In this document: positions 34,701 to 46,893 of the stretch, piece by piece
How the letters are laid out: each line of letters opens with the position of its first letter
How positions within the stretch are numbered: position 1 is the first letter of the stretch
Assembly: GCF_003945595.2 (NCBI RefSeq)
Contig: NW_024104285.1
Location: forward strand, 1 to 64,000
Reading direction: 5' to 3'
DNA length: 64,000 nucleotides
Source: Pipra filicauda
Taxonomy: Eukaryota > Chordata > Aves > Passeriformes > Pipridae
Made by a program: the position numbers and the translations under genes
The notes under the pieces: generated by a model
What the model saw: the letters and a program-made list of their open reading frames with translations, nothing else
Told to the model about the DNA's origin: nothing
Databases searched by the model: none

Positions 34701-37700
34701 AACCTGTATTTTTGCCTATAGTTCAGCAAAATTGGAAAAGCAGTGGCAAATTACATTTGTTCTTACTGCCTAATATGATATGTAATTTTTCAAATTATTT
34801 GTGTTCTGAGCTGTTTGACATCTGAAGGGCCAAGAGCAACATTTCTGGGCAGATACCAGAGCACTACAGTGTTTGGAAGGGGTGGGGGGATTGTGTTTTC
34901 AGGTAACCTCAGAATCCACAGTTTGCATTATTCTCGTATATTTTTTAAGCTTTTTCATTACAGTGTTTAAAGCTTTCTTCACCTATTGAGGTGAATTTAA
35001 AAGAAATACAAAGTCAGTAGAATTGGTAAAAGAGTGCTCTACTTATGAAGTGTAGCAGTGAGCAACACTTTGTCAAGGTTTAGTCTTATTTCTATTCTGT
35101 GCAGAATACACAAAAGGTCAAAATAAATTGCCTCGAGGTATATCAGTAGCACAAATTGTGTGCCTTCTGTTGCCTAGACATCACAGTGGTTTCTAAGTTA
35201 GTCTACTTAAGAACTGAACATCAACTCTGGCTTTAAAAAAAAAACCCCACACAATAGGATTATTGTCCCAACAGTCAGAGGATAAGACTAAATTACAACA
35301 GTTCCCTCCACATTGTACTGCTTTGTGATGGTGGTCACGAGGACTTGTAAACTCTCCAAAGATGTCACCCAGTTCAATGCAAAAAGTTCAAAGATGTTTT
35401 TCTGATTTGTTTAGTGTTTTATACAATATTTGTGTTATAACACTCGGGTTTCAGAATTGCTGTATCTAAAACTAATATACTGACAGTACAGAGACTATTT
35501 TTAAAGCACTCCTGCATTCTTTATTTGGAGTTAAATTTATTTAGAGAGGACAGTGACCAGAGGAAATTGGAGTGGCTGGTTATAGAGCCACTACACAATA
35601 CTTTGTAACATTGCATCCTCATTGAAGAAAAGGTGTAGTCATGTGGAATTAATGCATGGCATTAATAACAGTGTGGATTTGTAAAAGGAAAGATGCAGCA
35701 GAAAGGGTCTCCATTCACTTCCTTTTATAATGTCTTCAGTTTGGAAGTGTGGTACTTTTTATTTCAGTGATAAATCTAGAAACACTTAAGCTATTACAAA
35801 GAATTACATCCTATTGATGAAATGCTGCAGAGCTGTTCTATTGCAGTCTAATGGGGAAAAGACACGTGAATAATAAGAAATCATATGAAGACAAACATCT
35901 TAATTAGTCAGATTCTATTATAATTCTATTGTAAATTTTGTTGTACTCTTACAAACTGTTTCATTTAACATCCAGTAAATATCTTCTACAATATTTCAAA
36001 ATGTAGAACCCTAATCCTATTCCCATTAAATTCTCATTGACTATAGAAAGAAACCACTCTGAAAAGTCAGCTATGATTATTCTTTGTACATTTTCTTTTG
36101 GGAGACAATGAGCAGCTGGGATTCTGCTGTACATAACAGAAGTTACCTACCATTCACCTCATTTCCCTGCTTCAACTTGGCCCATCCCTTCTTAATAATC
36201 ATCAATAAGACCTGTGGAAGATAGGAGTATTTTCAACACTAAACTTCTGAGATTCCCTGGATCTGTTCCCACAGGATTTGTTTGAGCAGCCAATGTCTCT
36301 GTGTGTCTCTCTGCCAATGGTTTTACAGAACTGTTTTCATTTCTGAATTGTGTTAAAATTTCCAGTGTACAGAAATGCCCATAATACTGAGCAGCTGGAA
36401 GAGGAGGAATAAACAGCCTGTTATACCAGAAGATTATAAAGAACAGGGGAAGTTTCCTTGTCCCCACCATAAAAGGACAACAACTGCTGCACTTTATCCA
36501 ATTTCTAAGCCTTTTTCAATTACAGGTGAACAAGTTAGCTTGATAGAAAAATGTTGAAAATATTTTTTTTGTGAAGGATCTTCAGGATTCTTTTGTATTT
36601 CTCTACAGTGAGATTTTCAATTTTCACTTTTTCTTATTCCGTTTTCTTTTATTACAGTTAAAACACTCATATTTTACTAATTTTTTTATATCTCCTTAGA
36701 GCTGTCTAAATGTGAATTTGGTTACAGCTTCCTTGATCAAATCAAGAAAAAAACATAAAGAGGACTTAAATATATATGTGTGAGATTTATTACTTACTTG
36801 TTAAGTATCAGCTATCACTTATTCTGTCCTGGAAATGTTCCCTGTACTGAAGTTTCCCAAGTCTTAGTTGTCTTTTTAGCAGGTCTAACATATCTAAGAT
36901 ATGGCATCCTATGCAAACAACTATTAACTTGATTTTAATTCTAAGCCTATAAAAAGATATAGGGACATAAATGAGCTCTAAAGACCTTAAATAAACAATT
37001 GTGACATACGAACCTCTCACAAGTTCCTCAAAATTCCTGAAGCCTAAATTCTGAATAGATGACTTTGTTGAGAAGTTTGCAGTGCTCAGTCTCAGGATGC
37101 CCAGAATTCCACATCAGAGCAGACTCGGGAGCAACTCAGTTTTATAAAACTAAGCAGCTTTGGTTTGCTTTTATTTATTTTTTTAAACAAGTCTAGATGT
37201 AATCACACTTTTTCATTTTGTCTGAACCCACAGATTCAGATTCACAAATAAACCTTCCCGTGATCCATCTAGATAGGAATTTCTCATTCCCTGCCATTCA
37301 ATCCATACACCCAATGCCCATGTATCACAGGCGTAACTGAAGACACTCTTCAGAAAATGGTATGTCCTGCACTGAACAACTGACAGGCTCAGAGGTTTTG
37401 ATGGTGGTTTTGGCTTTTTTACTTTTAATTTAAACCTTTATATTTAGTGTCTTCCAAAGCAAAGCAACTGTTTTCCTCCTCTTTAAGGACCCTCCAACAG
37501 ACAATATGCTGCATTAGCTATGATTAGATCTGCATTCCTTTTTCCATGCTCTTATCAGCTCTGTTACAGGCACCAAACACTGAATGGTCACTGTCCCTTT
37601 TCACCTTCAAAACCACATTAAATATTTCTCTTTAACTTTATCCTCTTTCACCTGTATTCCTGCATCTCAGTTGAATTCTTTAAAGCTTTGTTTTCTACAT

Positions 37701-39537
37701 CTGTTTATGCCTCTATATTATTTCTATACCAAAGCCTTTCCATCAGCTAAAATCTCTGAAACCAGCTGGCACAAACACTACATTTGCTTTCTTTTTACCC
37801 CACTTCCCATATAATACAAGCAATAGAAAGGATAATCTCCATGAGCCTGTATTTTACAGCTAACTCAGGTCAGTAATTGGTTGAGAAGTCTTTCATATGA
37901 GCTGACTGAGATGCTAAGGAAAAGACTGAACAGCAAAACAATCACTGAATCTGTCTCCTCTCTATCTCCTCCTTTCTTTCACCCTAAACTCTGCTAATCC
38001 ACACATTATTTCACTTAAAAAAATTTAAGATATCAGGGAATCTGATTTAAATCCACTGATTATTTTTTAATTCATGCTAAGGCTAAGGTAGAGAAAAAGG
38101 CCTCTATCTCAGATCTGGTGCTACCATCTGTGATCCCTGAGGGGACCAGAGACTGTTCCTAAATCCAAGACAAAATTGCTTTCACTTTTTGTGTGTGCAT
38201 GTGCCCCTCAAAGATTTCTCTGATTATTTAAAAATACTAAGTTTTAATCTCAGAAATGAAGGTCCTGTCAGAATAAAGTGAAAGCTAAACTGCACATTTT
38301 CACACAGAAGCACTTCAGAGGGTTTCAGTACTCAAGGAAAATTCATGGGTATGATTTCCCACAGACTTTCACCTGGCAGTCAGTGCCATGTGTGGGCTGA
38401 ACACAGAACACTCAGCTCCAGCAGAGCCCCAGGACCACTCAGGTTTATGGATGGCAGTGTTAACCCCTTTCCCTCCACAGCCACAACTCTGCCTCTAACT
38501 TAAAAAGAAATGGTGTATCTTAAGACTTACTATTTTTCCTCTGGAATAGAGATACCGACACATTAAACATGACAATAAGGAGAAGTGATAACTGCTTAAT
38601 TATTTTCCACAGTATTAAAGAAACCCCCAACTACAGCTAGAGGGGATTTGGGCAGAAGAGTTGAGGTAATTACCCATCACTCTTCATGGGTTCAGTCACT
38701 GTTACAAATGGACCAAAACCAGTCTGACCCAAACCTGTGACCCCCCCATTCCCAGTGGGGAATGGCAGCCTTTCCTCATCTGCATTCTGTAACTTGGTTT
38801 CTTTTCTTCTGAGATTCAAAATTCTGATTATCAACAAAATATTTCAGCATCTCACAGTCCTTGGATCAGTAGTAAATTTGGCTAAAGTTGAATTTATACC
38901 AGGGCAATACTAAACAAAGAGTGAGTCTTCCCCAAATGGGATTGCTCTTCTGAGCACACCAGACATCACAGCCCCAGCAGGTGCTCTGGCAAGAGAACAA
39001 GGGAATTCTAGCTGAAGAAAGATGCATGGAAAGCAAAATCTTTATGTCCTTATGTCACCTCTCATGAACTGTTTGAAAGGCCACAACACCAGAATATATG
39101 ATGTTGTCAAAATGTATTTTTGTTTTAATTTACATCATTAAAACTATAATATTTAATAATCATTAGCTTCAGTAACATACTATTTCTCACTAAATGTATT
39201 TTATATGCATATATAACTTTGCAGTTGCATTTTGGAGCCTTGTCCCAGTAGCAGGGAGTATATCCATGAGCAGACATAACCTGTGGCCCAGCATGTATCC
39301 CTGGATAACATATGAGACCTGTGGACCTCAATTACTGCAAAAAATTTAGTCTAAGACAAGGAAGGAATCTGTAAAAAGGTGCTGCCAAGGGTGCCACTTG
39401 CAGATTCATACTGCATCAGTTGTATGAATATTTAATAGATTCAGCCCCTATGGATTTGGTAAATAATTCTGTTACTCATGTATAGAGAAATAATGACCCC
39501 TATTGCTATTTGTTTAAACCCAGTTCAGATTACTTAC
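31732..39537. other. Unique non-coding DNA
   Basis: Nearly 8 kb with no recognised exon or repeat family. It contains a G11 homopolymer (32553-32563). A GC-richer stretch at about 32990-33220 could be a conserved element but has no distinctive motif. Open frames are short and consistent with chance. Confidence 0.5.
32553..32563. repeat. G11 homopolymer
   Basis: Eleven consecutive G on the + strand, unusual in this AT-rich context and a likely sequencing or assembly weak point. Confidence 0.9.
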
Positions 39538-39654
39538 ACGTGGTGCAGCGATGCTTCAAAGTTGAATTATTCACTTTATACTTCTGGTCAATATAGAAAA
39601 CATTGGCAGCTGTCAGAGAAGAGTTTCCAGTAAATCCTGTGATCTTTGAGTGAC
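39538..39654 (-). other. Candidate 117-bp symmetric exon, minus strand
   Basis: On the minus strand a pyrimidine-rich acceptor (CCTTTTTCTTTCTTGTTTGAG) leads into a 117-bp segment ending at a perfect GTAAGT donor (ACGT|GTAAGTAA). Only one of three frames is open, entering and leaving in phase 1, as in many extracellular-domain exons. The 38-residue peptide has varied composition, including KITGFTGNSSLTAANVFYID and an NNST N-glycosylation-type sequon. I cannot name the protein. It may be coding, lncRNA or chance. Confidence 0.3.
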
Positions 39655-42600
39655 CTCAAACAAGAAAGAAAAAGGAATAAATTAAAAAGTTATTCTGCAC
39701 CACGCTTTCACTGATGAATCCAGCTTTGATCTTTTACACCTGCAGGTCTGTCACCAAATTTGCAACTGCGAAGGGAATTGGGTGTTAACACGTGCTCTGA
39801 CACAAACATACACAGGGGTGTCTGAGGCAACACATTTCTATAAAAACTTCAGCAGCTGGAATGTCTGAATGGAAATAAATTCTAAGGAAAACTCTAGAGA
39901 TGCACAGCACACGTCAGGAATGGGACACGGAAGACAAAATGGTGCTTCTGTCTGATGGGAAGGCTAAAATCTTAAAGCAGGAAAGCAGAAACAGCATGTG
40001 GATGATAAGACATACCTAAACTAACCAGGGAATTCACTACTGGAATAAAGCTAGATGAGAAACATTGAGGAGGGAGCACCTGGTACACACAACATCTATT
40101 TTTATGGTCTGAAAATATTCAGACTGTCTTATTGAAAATAGATTTTTTTCCTCCTCTGGGTTTAATACAAAAGTAAAATCAGCAATTTCATTTTCATCAA
40201 CCAAAAAAACCCAGGGAAACCCTGAGAGATCCAAAAGACAGTAGTGATTTCCTTTGGTTTATTTTAATTGTGTGGTTTCTTTTAAGTAAACAGGATTATG
40301 TGCTGTAAAAGTAGGATTTTGGGTCTGAAGCTGAAGGTTTTTTTGGCTCACTGTTTTTGGTGAAATACAAAACTGTATCAAAATCTTTTTCCTGAGTTCT
40401 CCTCAATTTCAATATGTAATATGGAATGTGCTGGAAAAACCCAGAGCATATATCAAACCAGAATTTAACTTTCTTTTTCAATGACATGATTCTTTTTCTT
40501 TCTTTTTTTTTTTTTTTTTTGAAAGGGGTTGTCATTTTAACATTCCTGAAAACATCAAATACTGGTTTGATACTTTTGTTAGGATTGTTTTATTCAATAA
40601 TATTATTATCCAGGCAGTGATGAACAGAAATCAATACCACAAAGCGGAGATGTTAAACAGGAAATTGTTACATCAAACAGAATATTTCATTACCTTTCCC
40701 AGATGCATGTTTTTGCTTTGTTTTTAATCTGCTCCACTAATGACCAAAAATATCAGAATCACACTATGTGGCTTGAATTTTAAAATACGGTTATCAGAGT
40801 GCTTTCTTGAACATCATTATTTTCCTGTGCTTTGTAGGACTTTTCAGCCTGTCACTTTAAGTATTTCCCAATGTGCAAGGTGAATCAGAGAAACACTGTT
40901 AAGGGAAATTAAATAAAACTGGAATTGTCTTTTTCTTTAAGAGGATTTTGACGACCTCCACCCATTTCTGTAGCAGCCTTTCTGCCTTCAGAAGTCAAGA
41001 AAAACTAGATTCAAAAAATTCACCTGTAAACAGGCCCATGAGGAAGGTAAATATCTCATTTCTTTGTCCCCAAAATTAAAGTGCAAAGCAAATTAGAAGT
41101 AGTGACCTCTGGGAGCATGAGGTGAGGACAGGCAGTGGAAGCCAAACCTCCAGTGACAATAGTTTAAAGTCACAACCCTGTTTACCCACAGCTATAGTTT
41201 TGTGAACTGATACATTTGCCCACCCAGAAATACGGTGTCATACAAGGACAATGAAGGGGAGAGGCATTCAGGGACTTGGTCTGCAGTTAGTTTTCACTGT
41301 TTAATGTAAATATAAAAGCAAGAGCACTCTTAGGCAAAATTTCCTTGGGGGGAAAAAAAAAGAAGAGATAAAAAAAGACACAGGGCCTCATAGGTTATTT
41401 TTATTCTCTAGCTAACTAAAAGTCATACTCAAGGAAAGTTGCTCCCCCAGAAAGTACCAATTACAATAGAAAAGTTACAGTTGCTTTCAAATCACAGCAG
41501 CATAGTACTCCTGTCTCCTGCATGTTAACATTTCTTAGAAATTCTATTGCACTTTTTAACTTTTCAGGGAGTTTAAATGCCTAAGTTAGATTATATGAAT
41601 AATGTAAAATTGCTAAATTGTCCTTCTCTCTATACTGACTGGAAAGGAAATTTAAATGAATTGCACATCAGTGATTTATCTAAAGACCATGGTCTGAATA
41701 TCCAACCATTTATCTGTTTAAGTTCTACTTTGGTTCATAAAGATATGAGAATGTCTGTCTTAGTCCGTTAGGCCACGTAGGACTAAGTCCTGAGGAAATT
41801 CTGCCTTTGTTTTCACAACAGCAACTGATTGAAAACTCAGTGAATGTATGTATGTTTAATGCTGACCTTATTTGACTGCTCCAGTTCTCCAATATTTACT
41901 TACAGAGCACCATATCCACAGATCCTCAAGCTGAGAGGGTACACAAAGGAAATAACTGGGCATAAATTCAACATGCAGGTCATCATCCTTATGAAAGGAA
42001 GGAAAAGAGCAATCCAGAAGTACCTGGAGTCATTGGAAGCAGGGTGACAGAAGGCAAGGCAATGTCACTGAGCTGTTTGCTGTGCAGCTGGCATAAGGTT
42101 GTGCTGCTCGTCCTGGAAGCAGTTGTGATGTCCAACAGCATGTTATTTCAAAGAGGCATCAGAGAAGTGCCAAACAGAGCTTCAGAGCAGGAGCTGACAG
42201 ATCTCTGCAGCACAGGCCTGTAGTGCAAGATACCAAGCAGATGCACTTTTGATGTGTCATCAGATTCTCTTTTGCATTTACTTATTGTAGATCAAAGCGT
42301 TAACACAGGGGATGAAATATTGCTAGATCTGTTCTATCATGAGGATTTTTTGATCAGAGGCTACATTAAAAAAAAAAAAAAGAAAAATCAATTTCTTTCA
42401 ATTATGCCTTGATGCACTTTTTGGATCAAAAAATCTCTAGATGTATGTTTGCCAACTCCCACAAGCAGTGTTGAGTCCTTATTTGCACCTTGATTAGGTT
42501 TTCTCTGGACACTGTCATGGAATCACTGACTACAAAAATAGGTTTTTTTGTTATAATCTAAATTTGTAAGTGTGGTAAATCTGGTGTCTGAAAAACTGTA

Positions 42601-43723
42601 ACATAAGAATTCCTCAACTTGCTTGAGTAGATCTGTGCAAATTCAGGTGTTAATATTCTTCTGACCTCCTACCCTGTAATAGTCAAAGACCTGAGTTTTA
42701 GCAGAATATATTGTGAGGCAAGTTTTCCAGTGCTCAATAGTCAATGCCTAAACATGGGCTACACATTCCTCTAGAAAGTCGAAGATTTTAGAAATTTCTA
42801 TGAGCAGATGTGGCTTAAAGCAGGTAAGCAAGATCAACGGGTTGAAACGCTGCCTGCCCTTCAAGAGACACTAATTCCTGCCTTGTGGGTCAGCCAAGTG
42901 GTACCATAGTAGTGACAAAACACTGGTAACAGTATTTGCAAATTCCTAACTCAAAACTTAAATTCTGTTCATTGGCATTCGAACAAGGCCAGTGAGTAAA
43001 ATTTTTTTCAATAATATCCAAAAACCTCAAACTAAGGCCACATCCCCCTGGCTTCTCTTTTGTATTCAAACTTAGCACAATTTTTCTGTTTTAACTAGAA
43101 TTGCTCAGGAGTGCAGTATTGCTGCACCAGTTTCAAAACACAAGAGGAAACAAGAGAAAACATTTCCTCTGCAAGTTAATAGAATCATGAGTGAAATAGT
43201 TACAGCTGGACAGGTCAGAAAAACAGCTTCTGAACTGCTACATTCACACTCCTTGGACACCTTTTACACCTTGATGGGCTGCTGGCAGATGGGCACAGGC
43301 TGAGGAGTTCAGCTTTCCTTTCAAGTGCTAAACATATGGATGAAGCTGTGGAAAGAAATTGTTATCACTCCCCCATCCACACATATATTTCTCCCATATT
43401 ATTTAGCTCCTGCACAAGTACCAAGCTCATATAAATTATTTTAAGATAGGAGATATACATGGAGAGTAAAGGAAGGAGTTCAGAGAGACACTTAGGATTT
43501 ATGCATTTCAGTTTTACATCATTGTATTAACATAATGTCCAAAGCACAGCACAGAAGTCAGTCAACACTTTTCCTTAAACAATGCTCCCCCCTTGGTTTT
43601 TCCCTCCCCTCAAACACATTGAATCACAGGGTTTCAGTATCTATGTACACTTAGTTGTATAAGGTACACACAGTTCTATTTGTATCCTTGGTCCCTCACC
43701 CTTTTAATCTTTTTTTTTTCCAG
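39655..43723. other. Unique non-coding DNA
   Basis: Contains a T18 run at 40503-40520 and an A-rich run near 42367-42380. Open frames of 60-79 codons have no splice or composition support. Confidence 0.5.
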
Positions 43724-43849
43724 GTCTCTGACTCAGGAGAGTCCTTTCATTAAGCAGTGCTTAGATGTAGAGCTTAACAAGAAATTCATGATGGTCGTGT
43801 GATCTGCACAACTGATCAATAAAAGAACAAGTGAATCTTTATTAATAAA
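43724..43849 (+). other. Candidate terminal exon with poly(A) signals, + strand
   Basis: TTTTAATCTTTTTTTTTTCCAG is a strong acceptor. The frame (one base, then TCT CTG ACT) runs 25 codons to TGA at 43800-43802; part reads KQCLDVELNKKFMMVV. AATAAA follows at 43818-43823 and again at 43844-43849. Together these have the layout of a small 3' terminal exon. AATAAA is common in AT-rich DNA and no upstream exon partner was identified, so this remains weak. I do not recognise the peptide. Confidence 0.2.
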
Positions 43850-46505
43850 CCCCAGTGTACCTCAGAAAATATTTCAAACCAGGATCAAACTGTATTGTAC
43901 TGACAACACCAGCAGTATCCCACTCTCTCAGACACTGAACAGAATTAAAAAGTGAAGTAACTTCCATGTCACGTGTTCCATCAAGATTACAGCATTACAT
44001 CCTGATTCTGAGTTACTCCAAACTGCAATTGCATTGTTGCTGCATGGGAAAGATCAATATACACAACTGTTACACTGAAGAGACCAATGGAAATTGATAT
44101 CTTCAGATGAAAAGTGTCCCCTTTTCCTCATTATTGACTGGAGTCCTAGTTCTAAAGTGACACACATTTATACAGTCAGCAGAGAAAAGGCCAAACACTC
44201 ACTCCACTTGCAACAGGCAAATAAAGTCAATGAGATTGTCTGAATGCAACTGTTACATTTCCAGAAGTGGCACTAATAGATCATGTAATATGATGTTTAG
44301 GAAATGTAAGAGGATTTGAGGCTGCAACCAAATATTTAACATCAATTTTAATCCAGATGGCAAGCAACACAGAAAATGATAAAAATAAACCTAAACTGAT
44401 GCTCAGGGTACAGGCACCCTTAGATAAGTGCCAGCTGTTCAGCTATTGCAGTTTTATGCTTCTTTAAAACACTCATGCCTGTGAAGCACATGGACCACGT
44501 GCTTTTTATTGCTGACTAGGTGCTGCAAAATTCTATGAAGATGTTTAATGTGTCATAATTTAAAAAAAAAATACAGCTGCAAATGCAAAGAACATATGTA
44601 TTTCAAGTCCAACAGCAAAGTGACATATCATTACTGATTCCATTCATTATGTTTGTGTGTTGCTTGTTCCATGTGTCCTAAACTCTGCCACAAATCAGAC
44701 CTGTGCACATGAGCAGTGCACAAAGCTGAACTTCCTCAATAGTCTGAGCAGTCTTCTATTCCTTTGTCAGGGCTATAAAAGTATTTAATCATTTATGAGA
44801 AACAGAGGAAGCTATTAGGATGAATCCCTGTTCATCCTGAAATAAGTAACAACCAAGTGTTTGTGAGACCCACTGGGAAATATGCAGAGGAGTAGGTGAG
44901 ACAGACCCTCACAAGAGATTCTTCAGTGGAATGCAAGAATATTCCCCAGAAATAGCAGTAAATTAAAGATTCCTATTTTCCAAACTGTCAACTACTGTTC
45001 AAAAAGTATTTATCTTTGCTGCTATCAGTGACTTTCTAAAGCAACACATTGTATTATTAGATCTAGCCAAAAAAGGTGCAATTCAGTATATGCAATCTAT
45101 AAAATTCAGTGTATGCAATCGATATTAGACAGTACTAAGAAGAGGATTCTCTCTTATCCCATAATTATTTATACTGTATAATTATCAAGGCTTGTACAGA
45201 CCAGCAGAAAATCTCTCTTTACTTACATAGCTCCACAATATTTTATGTATTTTTAGGATTATACACCTGACAGAAACCTGCAATAATTCCTGGGTTTTGT
45301 AGGAACTGAAGGTCATCTTTCCTCAATTTGAAATGTTCTCTTGCATCTTCAGTGATTTTGAAATTATATTTTATGTATATAAGAAATGCATTTGCAAGGG
45401 ATGGTGCTTTGTGAGGACCATTTTTAGTTTATAGACTCTGATGAGTTGATACTCAAGCTCCCATGTCATCCTGGTATGAATCAGATCTAAGTAACATCTT
45501 ATCTGCAATCAGTATTATTTTATTGTCTAACTCTTCACCTCACCTTTTATTCATTCAGAATATACATGTCCTCAGCGAAGAGGCTTTGCTAGGCAAAAAT
45601 AATTTTTTAATTTCATCAGGCAAAGCAATTGTTGGATGAAGTGAAAATGGCACAGGCAATATTACATTTTAGTAAATACTATAATCTTTTTCCCAAATAA
45701 TCCTTTCAAGGATAATTCAAATCAATGTCGATATGAATATTACTGCACGAGCTCCAGGTAGACTGGAACACAAAAAGAAAAGAAATGACAAATTTTTAAA
45801 TGGTCCAAAATCTAGCAAGCAATATATACATTATATTGTGTATTATAGACACAGAACACACATATACAACAAATACAACTTTCCTAAAGGCTGTAAATAC
45901 TTTAATAAAATCTGGGGTTGATGTAACCTGGCTTTGTATGTGACTGTGTGATGTATCAACCTTTAATTTCTAGTAAGAGCATCAACAAGGCTAATAGCAG
46001 CCAGTCCATTTACTCAAGAACTCTGACCAGTCCCACGAGGGTGTGCAGGGAAATGTGAATGCCCAGGTCCTCCTTATTCCCGCCATTCCCACCGCTCCCT
46101 GTAACACCACGTCCAGCTCCTACACTTCCAACACTGCTCCCAATAATTTAACAGGGAAACAACACAGGCCAGATTCACTCTGGCCTGTTCAACAGATGGT
46201 GTTGACACACCATGTTATGAGAACATGCTCACAAAGCCACACCAAATGTCACCTCTGAGGATGCTTCTTCAGTCATCCAGATCCCCTTTTCTTGTTGACA
46301 TTTCTCCACAGTCTATCAACTTAAGATTCAGCATTCATATCTAGAAAAAATAGTATTTTGTATGTATATCAAATACTCATCAGAGATGAGATAGGCAGAG
46401 TTTTTTTTCAAAGGTGATTTGAGTATTTTGATACATCAAATTCAAAATATCACAACATTTCTTCTTGTTCCTTTACCCTGATAAGTTTTTTCTTCCTAAT
46501 CTTAC
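43850..46505. other. Unique non-coding DNA
   Basis: No exon or repeat family recognised. A moderately GC-rich patch with several CpGs at about 46030-46260 carries a 71-codon frame (46043-46258) that is not convincingly protein-like; it may be an unrecognised repeat remnant. Confidence 0.45.
45081..45126. repeat. 23-bp imperfect tandem duplication
   Basis: Two 23-bp units, beginning ATTCAGTATATGCAATC and ATTCAGTGTATGCAATC, follow each other directly. Confidence 0.8.
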
Positions 46506-46535
46506 CACGAGTTCTGTAAATCAGAAACCACTCCT
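46506..46535 (-). other. Candidate 30-bp micro-exon, minus strand
   Basis: On the minus strand a pyrimidine-rich acceptor (ending CACTTCTTGTAG) and a good donor (GTG|GTAAGATTAG) bound 30 bp. It is open in phase 1-1, reading EWFLIYRTR. The phase fits the 39538-39654 candidate. Micro-exons this small cannot be supported without transcript data. Confidence 0.12.
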
Positions 46536-46840
46536 CTACAAGAAGTGAATCACACAAGTAAAGGTAGTATTAAAAAGGGAACAAAGATTTAATTATGTGT
46601 TTTGTTTTGTTTGTTTTTTACAAGTCTGGGAATATTTGAACAAAATGGAAAACTGAATGAAAGAAAAGCTGGAAGTGACCGACAAGAATCTAAACTTGTA
46701 ACACTTCCATTAACATTATGCTTATGACAGGAATGTTTATTTGGTTTTAGATTTGAAATGCCATCATCATCGTCATCACAGGAGCATGTACAGAAACAAA
46801 AGGAAATCTCTGGCCTGTAATGTCTGTATTATGCAATTTA

Positions 46841-46893
46841 GAATCACAGAATAGTCAGGCTGCGAGAGATCCACCAATATCTAACTCTAACAG
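46841..46893 (-). mobile_element. Very short CR1 3' terminal fragment
   Basis: TAGAATCACAGAATAGTCAGG followed by GAGAGATCCACCAATATCTAACTC resembles the reverse complement of the last ~50 bp of a CR1 element, minus-oriented. Extreme 5' truncation is common for CR1. Confidence 0.6.

Noticed and set aside
43180..43260. AATAGAATCATGAG as another CR1 terminus
   Set aside because: Only the first few bases resemble a CR1 3' end; the following sequence does not match.
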